A DNA stretch of 64,000 bases from Paraescarpia echinospica (lineage: Eukaryota; Annelida; Polychaeta; Sabellida; Siboglinidae): NCBI GenBank assembly GCA_020002185.1, contig CM034534.1, positions 16,140,915 through 16,204,914 on the forward strand. Direction: 5' to 3'. The translations under genes and the position numbers were made by a program. This document shows, in pieces, positions 34,725-45,200 of the stretch (positions are counted from its first letter, which is position 1; the number at the start of each line of letters is the position of its first letter). The notes under the pieces were generated by a model. That model saw only the letters and a list, made by a program, of their open reading frames with translations. It was not told the origin of the DNA and made no database searches.

Positions 34725-35724
34725 NNNNNNNNNNNNNNNNNNNNNNNNNNNNNNNNNNNNNNNNNNNNNNNNNNNNNNNNNNNNNNNNNNNNNNNNNNNN
34801 NNNNNNNNNNNNNNNNNNNNNNNNNNNNNNNNNNNNNNNNNNNNNNNNNNNNNNNNNNNNNNNNNNNNNNNNNNNNNNNNNNNNNNNNNNNNNNNNNNNN
34901 NNNNNNNNNNNNNNNNNNNNNNNNNNNNNNNNNNNNNNNNNNNNNNNNNNNNNNNNNNNNNNNNNNNNNNNNNNNNNNNNNNNNNNNNNNNNNNNNNNNN
35001 NNNNNNNNNNNNNNNNNNNNNNNNNNNNNNNNNNNNNNNNNNNNNNNNNNNNNNNNNNNNNNNNNNNNNNNNNNNNNNNNNNNNNNNNNNNNNNNNNNNN
35101 NNNNNNNNNNNNNNNNNNNNNNNNNNNNNNNNNNNNNNNNNNNNNNNNNNNNNNNNNNNNNNNNNNNNNNNNNNNNNNNNNNNNNNNNNNNNNNNNNNNN
35201 NNNNNNNNNNNNNNNNNNNNNNNNNNNNNNNNNNNNNNNNNNNNNNNNNNNNNNNNNNNNNNNNNNNNNNNNNNNNNNNNNNNNNNNNNNNNNNNNNNNN
35301 NNNNNNNNNNNNNNNNNNNNNNNNNNNNNNNNNNNNNNNNNNNNNNNNNNNNNNNNNNNNNNNNNNNNNNNNNNNNNNNNNNNNNNNNNNNNNNNNNNNN
35401 NNNNNNNNNNNNNNNNNNNNNNNNNNNNNNNNNNNNNNNNNNNNNNNNNNNNNNNNNNNNNNNNNNNNNNNNNNNNNNNNNNNNNNNNNNNNNNNNNNNN
35501 NNNNNNNNNNNNNNNNNNNNNNNNNNNNNNNNNNNNNNNNNNNNNNNNNNNNNNNNNNNNNNNNNNNNNNNNNNNNNNNNNNNNNNNNNNNNNNNNNNNN
35601 NNNNNNNNNNNNNNNNNNNNNNNNNNNNNNNNNNNNNNNNNNNNNNNNNNNNNNNNNNNNNNNNNNNNNNNNNNNNNNNNNNNNNNNNNNNNNNNNNNNN
35701 NNNNNNNNNNNNNNNNNNNNNNNN
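34725..35724. other. Assembly gap, 1000 N
   Basis: Exactly 1000 unspecified bases, a placeholder rather than a measured length. It sits between the third copy of the 2.5-kb array and a hAT element, so both are truncated by it. Confidence 1.
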
Positions 35725-36245
35725 CGGTTTCGTGGCTTCGTTTGAAGCATGCCAAAGTTAGAGAAAATTCTCCCGATTGTTGCAGAATTAGCAGGCAATA
35801 TGAGCAGTCGCATTGCAAGATTGCACAGCTCTTCTCCAACTTCATTGGTATTAGCACTCTTCAAACATTTCCACCAAACAGCCCTAGACATGGATGTCAC
35901 ACATGACTCATTCAAGAATGATGATGGAAATGGGGAGGTCTTTGTATGGAAAGCCAGTATCGGTGGAAGCAATGTTGGTTGCTGCATGTTTAGCAGTTGT
36001 CTGGCGATTTCCTGTTGTTCTGTCGATAGTTTCTGGCCCATGTATTCTATCCTGTCAAGGTGATAAACATCGGTAGTTGCCTGTTTAATCATACAGTTGT
36101 TGAGATTAGTCCTTAGTCGGTCAGCCTGTGCACTCACAAGTGCCTGACATTGTTGGCATTGGGCTTTCTTCACCTTGCCGTCTTCTTCAATTGTACGAAA
36201 AAATTGCCATATATTGTCAGCCGGGCTTCCACCTCTGCCACTCAT
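35725..36245 (-). pseudogene. hAT transposase with internal deletion (BED finger joined to dimerisation domain)
   Basis: From ATG 36245: 'SGRGGSPADNIWQFFRTI' and 'VKKAQCQQCQALVSA' (a BED-like zinc-finger start, with a Cys pair), some 90 residues of linker, then 'EVGEELCNLAMRLLIL', 'PANSATIGRIFSNFG' and 'MLQTKPRN', the hAT C-terminal dimerisation domain ('P.NSA..ERIFS'). A full hAT transposase has several hundred residues of RNase H-like DDE domain between these parts; here it is missing. The E of 'ERIFS' is G. The frame is open up to the gap. An internally deleted, non-autonomous copy. Confidence 0.85.
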
Positions 36246-36949
36246 GATGCTAACTGACCAGTGCTTCATGAACAGAATGCCTGACAGAATGTGTATGTCT
36301 AGTCTGGTCTACTGATACTGGGGTACATGGCTTCCCAGCAGAGGATCCCAACAGACTACAAGTTCAAACATTAAGTTGGAGCTGATGTTGAGCTCATGGA
36401 GACAATGGCTACAGCTGTTTGTAGGTTCTTAGCCAGTTAGATTGTCATTGTCCCTTAGTCTAAATGCCAAGGCATTGTGTGGCTGGCAATGTCACAATTA
36501 ATGTTTGTTGAGAGGGTGCAGTAGAACCTGCCAGAGCTCCTCATTTCCTTTGTTCCTTAAACAGATTGCAAATTGGCACCTGACAATACTGGTCAGACTG
36601 TCTGACTTCAGTCACCATACTTCTTTAGCAGTACTTGGCACTGTCCCTTGTGAGAGTGACAATGATATTTATTTACTAACTGATCAATTACTCTTTCATC
36701 TCATTGACTTCATGCTTTAAACAAATACAAGGATACACCTGAACTAGTAACTAGTCAACCTGTTTGCTTTAGATGGATATTAACTATCTTTCTAAATGGA
36801 CTAGGTTTAATTACATAAACTAGCCAATGTAATATCAGTTATGGACTTATTCCCAGATATTACCGGTAAATACCAGATTTACCGGTAAATACCGGTTTTT
36901 CTCACTGCCCTGTCTAAAACCGTTTTTTCCCGGAAATGTGCCAACCCTG
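35725..36949 (-). mobile_element. Non-autonomous hAT element, 5' end defined, 3' end in the gap
   Basis: The minus-strand end reads CAGGGTTGGCACATTTCCGG, a classic hAT terminus, ending at 36,949. Subterminal TACCGGTAAATACCGGT repeats lie at 36,862-36,896. The deleted transposase ORF is inside. The other terminus and target duplication are lost in the N run. Confidence 0.8.
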
Positions 36950-36959
36950 CGGCCTGTAA

Positions 36960-38020
36960 TCAAATATTCATTTAAATGAAAGTGTTCTTTTCGCATTTAG
37001 CACGTGCAAATTGCAATCTAACATAAAAAGTCCAACTAAACTGTTAATTTTGCATACATTAAGACTCTATGCACAACTGTAACACTCTTTTTACAGTCAG
37101 GACGTCACTTTCACATCAAGCTGACCCTAGTCTCGCTTAACCGACTCTCGCCTGGCTGCGTGACTTCGCCAGAATGATAGTCTGGCTCTGAATGGCCCTT
37201 TTGAATGTTATGCCATGAGAGCTGCCACCTAGTGATTAAAAGGCATTAAACTACGAAAAAAGTTTACTGTCGGTTTATTTTGTGTGTGGCATGCTTCAGT
37301 ATAAGTTTAATGTTGAATAGTTGTTATAGTATAGTATTATCTGATAAAAGTGTATCCTTAGTGAATTGGTTATTTCATATTTGGCCTGAGAACCAATTAT
37401 CGTCGCTACTCGAATCTGGGGTAAAGCCCCCTACCGGTAACAATGGCTGGAGCTTAATAATCCAGGCCGTTGTGACGAGCCAATGCTGCCACCTCACGGT
37501 GCCTGGATAATCGAGGTTAAGCTGACCCTAATATCTGTCATGACACTCAAGGGCAGTGTAACTAATTAAGCACATTAGCCACATACATTTTATTTCCACA
37601 TTAACATACATAATTTTTTAATTGTATTCCAAATTAATGTGGAAAAACCGCAACTTCAGTCTGCTGAAGAAGGCCGTGCAAGGTGGCCGAAATATACAGA
37701 TCACAAACAACTAAGTTGTGTTGGTCTAGTATCCTAGTCTTGCTTCACAAAATGTTTGGTTATTTCAACTGCTTCACAATTAAATGTGATAATTTTGTTG
37801 TAGTACACTTTTAATTATCACATTTTGGTGTCCTTCTTTTATAACAATTTAAGTTTAATTTTGTCTTTACAAAGATACTATTGCTTTGATGTGCATAACA
37901 TTATCCCTGCTATATACACCACTTAAAATATATCAAATGACAGCATAAACACATTTCCTCTACTCCAACATTTGTATGCACTATGCAGTAAATTCTAAAC
38001 TTCGTCCGGAAAATCTCTCC
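36960..38020. other. No gene; possible Penelope-like 3' fragment near 37.66 kb
   Basis: Mostly unrecognised. CTGAAGAAGGCC...GGCCGAAAT at 37,662-37,692 has the hammerhead-like core arrangement (CUGAnGA, stem, GAAA) seen at Penelope-like element ends, but the flanking stems do not form convincingly. The remaining PARP catalytic exons would be expected in this stretch and were not found. Confidence 0.35.
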
Positions 38021-38029
38021 AGCATTGAG

Positions 38030-39083
38030 AACATACTCGTATACAAACCATTCTTGCCACAGTAGCTGCGGTTGAAGCCACCAGTGTTGAGAACATACTC
38101 GTATACAAACCATTCTTGCCACAGTAGCTGCAGTTGAAGCCACCAGTGTTGAGAACATACTCGTATACAAACCATTCTTGCCACAGTAGCTGCGGTTGAA
38201 GCCACCAGTGTTGAGAACATACTCGTATACAAACCATTCTTGCCACAGTAGCTGCGGTTGAAGCCACCAGTGTTGAGAACATACTCGTATACAAACCATT
38301 CTTGCCACAGTAGCTGCGGTTGAAGCCACCAGTGTTGAGAACATACTCGTATACAAACCATTCTTGCCACAGTAGCTGCGGTTGAAGCCACCAGTGTTGA
38401 GAACATACTCGTATACAAACCATTCTTGCCACAGTAGCTGCGGTTGAAGCCACCAGTGTTGAGAACTTACTCGTATACAAACCATTCTTGCCACAGTAGC
38501 TGCGGTTGAAGCCACCAGTGTTGAGAACTTACTCGTATACAAACCATTCTTGCCACAGTAGCTGCGGTTGAAGCCACCAGTGTTGAGAACATACTCGTAT
38601 ACAAACCATTCTTGCCACAGTAGCTGCGGTTGAAGCCACCAGTGTTGAGAACATACTCGTATACAAACCATTCTTGCCACAGTAGCTGCGGTTGAAGCCA
38701 CCAGTGTTGAGAACATACTCGTATACAAACCATTCTTGCCACAGTAGCTGCGGTTGAAGCCACCAGTGTTGAGAACATACTCGTATACAAACCATTCTTG
38801 CCACAGTAGCTGCGGTTGAAGCCACCAGTGTTGAGAACATACTCGTATACAAACCATTCTTGCCACAGTAGCTGCGGTTGAAGCCACCAGTGTTGAGAAC
38901 ATACTCGTATACAAACCATTCTTGCCACAGTAGCTGCGGTTGAAGCCACCAGTGTTGAGAACTTACTCGTATACAAACCATTCTTGCCACAGTAGCTGCG
39001 GTTGAAGCCACCAGTGTTGAGAACATACTCGTATACAAACCATTCTTGCCACAGTAGCTGCGGTTGAAGCCACCAGTGTTGAT
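38030..39083 (-). repeat. 62-bp tandem array, 17 copies, seeded at a PARP exon 3' end
   Basis: On the minus strand each unit is 40 bases of coding exon (encoding NTGGFNRSYCGKN plus one base) and 22 bases of the following intron (GTTTGTATACGAGTATGTTC plus TC). The rightmost copy is the true exon end. Units are almost identical; three (near 38,466, 38,528 and 38,962) have GTAAGT in place of GTATGT. 62 is not a multiple of 3, and the unit is open in all three minus frames apart from those variants. The long reading frames here are an artefact of this. Confidence 0.97.
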
Positions 39084-39218
39084 GCTTGTCACCGCATCTT
39101 CACTTGTCCCGTGCCAGAGACTGCGCTCAATGACAGCCGATTCCCCACAGCGTTTCTTCACGTCCTGTTTGTGCACCATGTACTTAAGATAGATGCTTGG
39201 ATTTTGAATTCTCTCAAT
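39041..39218 (-). CDS. PARP14-like: PARP14-like exon: ART domain, NAD-binding His strand
   Basis: 59 codons plus one base: 'IERIQNPSIYLKYMVHKQDV', 'VIERSLWHGTSEDAV', 'INTGGFNRSYCGKN'. The H-G-T is the first residue group of the H-Y-E/hydrophobic catalytic triad; the other residues would be in later exons. Acceptor TTGTTTCAG. The preferred donor AATG|GTTTGT restores the family 'GKNA'; GTATGT 12 bases on is an in-phase alternative. The exon end is multiplied 17-fold in the 62-bp array. Confidence 0.9.
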
Positions 39219-42200
39219 CTGAAACAACAACAACTGTTGTTTATAGGACATCATCCTTGCAAGTCAGGGGTGGTAGATGATTACACTCTCCCTGGCAGAT
39301 ACAATGTGCAGAAGTTTGCTGTACACTTGTACTTTGTTTTGTCTATCCTAGTGCATGACTGCGTGTGTGTGAGTGTGTGTGTGCGCGCGTGCATGCGAAT
39401 GCATGCATGTGTCGTGATTCTGACCGTAGGAACAAAGAGCAAACACCCATGCTCCATATCAAAGGGAAACTCCAGGAAATCCCAATAATTACCATTCGGA
39501 ACATACTGTGGTAGTGCACATTCTATTAATTATTTCTACCTTCTGAACATTACATGTAACATCAGCCTTAACTACGGGGTAGAATAGCAATGAGATGATT
39601 GAATAAAAGGCTCAGCCAGACTTCACGTTTTGACAAGACAACATACCAGTAGGTATGAGTCGGCAATAGTCACCAGCACCCCTTGGCGTGTGAGAAGGAA
39701 AACCACCATAACAGCTGAATAAAAAAAATATGCATGGCGTTTGATGTTAAAATATGACCAATCTGAACATTTCAGGTGTACAAAATAGTAATGTTCATGT
39801 AGCAAATATATATCTCAACACAGTAGTCCTACAGTTTGCCATACTGAAGTTGGTCAAGCCAGCCAAAAGTAACTGCATAACGCTGTGGCATCAATGTCTG
39901 AACTGGACTCAAATTGTCTGGTCAAATAGCTGAGGAAGCAGTGACTGAATCATAACAGCTGAACTACATTTATGTTGACTAGGGACTGGCCATCTAGCAC
40001 TGTGCATGTGTTTGTGTACAGGCAAGCGTGTGTGTGTGCACGCATGTGTGTGCATGTATACATAAATATATCCTGTACATGTCTGTATATGCGTTAAGAA
40101 ACAAAGGTTTATACTAATTTGTTCACACCAGCAAACATGAAACACTGGTTATAAGAATATATATATATATATACATATCACTGCCGGCTGGACAGCATTC
40201 GCCAAACACCGCGACATCTTCAAAGGTAACTTGAAGAGACAAGTCTTCAACTCATGCGTACTTCCAGTGATGACATACAACGCGGAAACATGGGTACTCA
40301 CCATCCAGGCAAAGAACAAGCTAGCAGCCGCACAAACAAAGATGGAAAGAAGTATGTTAAACATGACATATAGGGAGAGAAAAACAAACATCTGGGTAAG
40401 GCAGAAGACAAAGGTCATAGACGTGATAGAACAAATCAGAAGACAGAAGTGGACCTGGGCAGGGCACATCAGCAGTCTACGAGATAACAGATGGACATCG
40501 CGTATCATAACCTGGAGACCTTACGAAGGGAAACGTCTAGAGGAAGACCGGCGAGACAGTGGAAAGATGAACTAGACGAGTACTGGAAGGGCGCCATCTG
40601 GCAGAGGATAGCGCAAGACAGGCAGATTTGGAAGCGACATGCTGAGGTCTTCGCCCAACCACGGGATCCTACGGCTGCACAATGATGATGATATGTATAC
40701 ACATGTATACTCCTAACAGCACCATATATGTATAAATAAAACAAATTGATATTAAGGCTGTAACTAAACTTATCCTGTAGCAACCACACAACAGAGCTGT
40801 TGAAAGCTACCAGTTGGGCTGGATACTCCACTAGTGTGTCCAGATAGTGATGCCTATAAACATAAACGATGCATCACACTCACTTTGTGGATGCACGTCA
40901 CATTCTTCTGTGCTGTACTCATCATGAACTTCTTCACCTCCTGGTATTCAATGCTGCCAGATGCCAGTTCTACCAACTTGACAAATTCCGATTCGTCCAT
41001 TGCAGACCAATTACAGGGCAGTTCCAAATTACCTAAAATAAATTATATTAATTATTTGGCAAACTGCATTAATCTGTGTTAGGCATATATGAGGTAACAT
41101 TTTATTCATAGTACCAAGATAGTGTTTATTCCAAGTTTTGTGCACTTCAGAGGACTGTTTCCAACTGTTTGAAAGTACAGAAACTCTGATTTCACTGGTT
41201 TCATTGTGAGCACAAGCTAGAGGGCTGGTGGAGACTCCTGGCTCATGTCCCTGTAAAGTGACACAATTAACCAGATTATAACACTAAACCCTTATCTTTC
41301 AGGATGCTGATGAATAACTTCACCATTAATAATGTGATGGTGCTGAACTTTTCAGCAATTAAGTTTCAATAGGTATGCTTCAGAAATAGCACTTTGTAAT
41401 TCAACAAAACTTTGTTTTTCAATTTTTGAAATCCTTGTGCTCCCATTTAAAGAATTTGGGAAAGCATGTAAGCAAGAGGTTAGAAGAGATACAGTTATTA
41501 TTACTAACATGATTTTATCATAAACAACCTGATTGTGTACCAATGCTAAACTATCAGGTTGATGACAAAACAGATACCTTTAAATGGTGTGTGACTGACA
41601 GCTCCATCTGGTGAAACAGGATGGGCATGAAACTGTTCTTGCAGGCCACAGCAGCTGCTTAGCAGCACTTCTTCAAATGCCTGAATCAGATAAACATATT
41701 TCTAAATCCCAGATAAAACTACATGATATAATACGCTGTGAAATCGGAAGTGTTTATTAGACCCAAATAAAAACAAAATGGTACAATTTTCAAAACAGAA
41801 ATCACAGCTCAATTATGAAATAATATGCTAGTTAGTTAAAATATATAACATAAAAATTGAACAATAATGAATTAAGGGTAGTCGCTGGTCCTAAAGTAAC
41901 TACCGGCCTTATTTTTGTTAAAAGTGATCGTATCTTCATAAAATTTGAGGATTACATTAGTGGGGTGAAGGTTGTTAAACATGTAAACAATTTGCTAATT
42001 TGCTTAATTGTTGCCATGATTTATGTGCCTATGGAACTATGCCCCACAGGAAAAAATATTCAGAGTAAATGTTAGCAAATAGTACCATACTATTGCAATA
42101 AGTTGTTTGTTGGAATGTTACTTTGCACAATAAGGTGGATTTGGGCAGCGACTTCACTTTTATGACCACAGTGAATTGTGCTGTTCACGTGAAGATTGTT

Positions 42201-45200
42201 TTTAAAATTCCCTAATTGGTTGACCCTTGTTTATAAACCTTTAAAATAAAGCTGTGACATCCAAAATTTCAATTCTCCATCTTGTGTAGTTTTTCTAAAA
42301 TAATTTTTTCCATTGTTATAAATGGTGAAGAATATCTTTATGAGAAAACGGCCAAAACAAAATAAGGACGTGATACGTTAAGCAGTACAGGTAGATATAC
42401 GTCATCTGATTATAGGTATTTGTAATCAGAATTTTGACAAATGCAATGTATTGGGAGGAATGTATAGTGTGTTAATCTATTGGAAAATAATGAAATCCCA
42501 AAATGACAAAAACAAATTTAGGCCCAGCAGCTACCCTTAATGTACGGAATAACCACGGACTGTCATGTTGCTGTAGATAAGCTAAAAAGGGTTCAGGGTG
42601 ACTGCCACTAAAGACCATTGTTGGTCGCCCTCGAAGCAGCCACCCCAAAATTGTAATTTTCAACAAGTTACATTTGGCTCACTTAAGATTTTCAAAAAAT
42701 AATAACCAATTGCATAGTTTCCAATGGAGTAAGGATTTTGACAAGTATTTCAATTATGTGGAGAACTATGTCAGGAACTTTGCTAATGTAACATATATAA
42801 TCAACATTATTCTGGTTAGGGTGGGTCTCACTGTCCCACACTCCTACCTATAAACAAACCTAACACTTTCCAAATGGAGCCACTGGATATACTACACACA
42901 CACACTGCCAACATTGTGAGTGGACAGGTGATTATTACAAAATTTCCACCAGTGAAAGAAATCTAAAATGTATTTTTCAAAATGTTGTATAAGCCAAATG
43001 GACACTAACAAATAACAATTTATGATTGTTGGAAATAAAGTGTATTTATAAAGATCCTCGTAGTGGCCCTGCAAGTACTTATCTGGTTCAATACGCATAT
43101 CACGTCTTCCTATACTTCTAAAATGGGCAGTAAGATAACATTGTCAAACCATCAAAATTAATCAAACTGTGGATATGCAACAGATTCATTCAGATTCAAA
43201 ATCATTTACTGCGGATGACTTACTTGTATGACTGAGACAAATGTTAACAGTAGGATGTCTGAGAAGCAATTCTGATTAAAATGTAGAATTGTGGATATGC
43301 GTCGGATTCGCAATTCTACAGTATTGTTTTTAATCAGAATTGCTACTCAGACAACCTACTGTTAACATTTGTCTCAGTCATACAACTAAGTCATCCGCAG
43401 TAAATGATCTTGAACTTAACACTGTAATGTTTCTGCAGACACCAAATGTTTTCCTAATAGTTAATGTACTTTTAGTTATGTTTTTTGTGCAAAACATACG
43501 TTGGTAATGCTATAAAACATACATTAAATAATGAGATTGGAGAAATAGAACATGCTTCAGTATCAAGATAACTTACAAAATAACTGTTTAAAAAGGGACA
43601 TAATGCAACATCAGGTATATATTGTCTTGAGGTGATATATAAATATATACTCTTTATATGTGCCCTGCATCAGCAAAGTGGATATTAAGTTTCAAAGTAG
43701 TGAAACACAGTTCTGTATCTGTTTAGAATCCACAGATGACGACCTTTAAAATTATACCTCATTTGTTGAAATATCTTCAGCTGTTTCTGATTTATTGCTA
43801 CAACTGATGCAAATCTTAAAACGGCAACGTTTTGAGCAATGAGTTCATTTTAACTCATATTATCCACAGATTATTGTTTTTTAATCTGTGCATTAATAAA
43901 TGCATGTATTTTTTATTATTTTTTATCAACTGTCAAGAAAAATACACTGGAAATTTAATTACTTGATTATAAGGTGTGCATTTCTGCCAAAATCACAAAA
44001 GTAATGAATAAAACAGCTACTTTTTGGCTTGTGGGCTGAATAGGCCTAGGTGACTTAATGCTCAGTTCGCTGTGACGAGTCACTCACAACATACCTGTGA
44101 CGTCTCATAATCTTTCGGATACACTACAAATCTCACATCCTTCACTGGTGTTTGCGGGTAGAGGTGGCTGAATTTGACGAGCTCTTCCAACATGATTGTA
44201 GCAACGAGGTGGGGTGGAAAATTCCTCTGGCCTGTGCCAATGGAGGGGAAGGCCACAGACGTGAAGTTCTTACTGTGAACCTCCATGAAGATGTTTGTCA
44301 TCAACCTCCTCAGAACCTACAACAAAAATCACTCACAGATTTAGAACAGTGGAATCAGCTCATACAAATATAACAAGCTGAGAGTAGCCCAGTGCTGAAA
44401 GCAAGAATCTACCAATGCCAGAAACATTTACGTAAGCACCAACACAAGTCATGAATAGTGATGAAATAAGGCCAAATGAATGACGTTTATTAAAGAGATT
44501 AAGTTAAAGAGAGAGAAATGTGGGCTCTACATCCCAAGGCCAGGCCTGTGACTGAGCCCATACTAGTCTCACATTTGTTGCTTCCAGGGTTATTTGTGTG
44601 AGTAATACATTTCAGTTCAATATTTCAATTATCAGAAAGCGTAGTATCAACAGAAAAGTTAAAACTTCAACAATTACTTGAAGGAACACCTAATAAAAAC
44701 TAAGACAATGTAAAGCACAGTTTTCGCATGGCAGCTAAGTGATAGTCAGAAGTAAGGTCAAATGTCAAGTCAAACCATTCGGTACACTTGTACGGGCTAC
44801 ACTCAAAGGACGACTTTCAGCACGGAACTACTCTCGGTCAGATACACCTCAAACTTGTCACTGACAACACAGCCATTTGCCGCAATACCGTGGTAACTTG
44901 CTGTTGTGCCTTGAAAATTAAACAATGGTCAAACTGATGTGTCCAGTACATCGCAGTTTGCGAAAGTGACAATTGAAATTTTGTGCATAACCTCAGTCAT
45001 GCTTAAACTTTGCCACTAAGGTTGATGACGGTTGTATAAGTGAATTACATTACTATTGCTGCACGACATCTCATAAATAAAATATTCCCTCATGCAGTTG
45101 TCACTTTAGAAATTTTGCCTTATGTTTTTATCACAAACACTTTTGTGGCAAGAATTTCAACAAATTGTATGACGGAATGCACGAACACAACGTGTGTTCA

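Noticed and set aside
34673..36269. Very long frames spanning the N run
   Set aside because: N bases cannot make stop codons; only the hAT part outside the gap is real.
37910..39254. Long reading frames of 145-334 codons across the 62-bp array
   Set aside because: They are created by a repeat unit that is open in all three minus frames. Only 39,041-39,218 has protein similarity.
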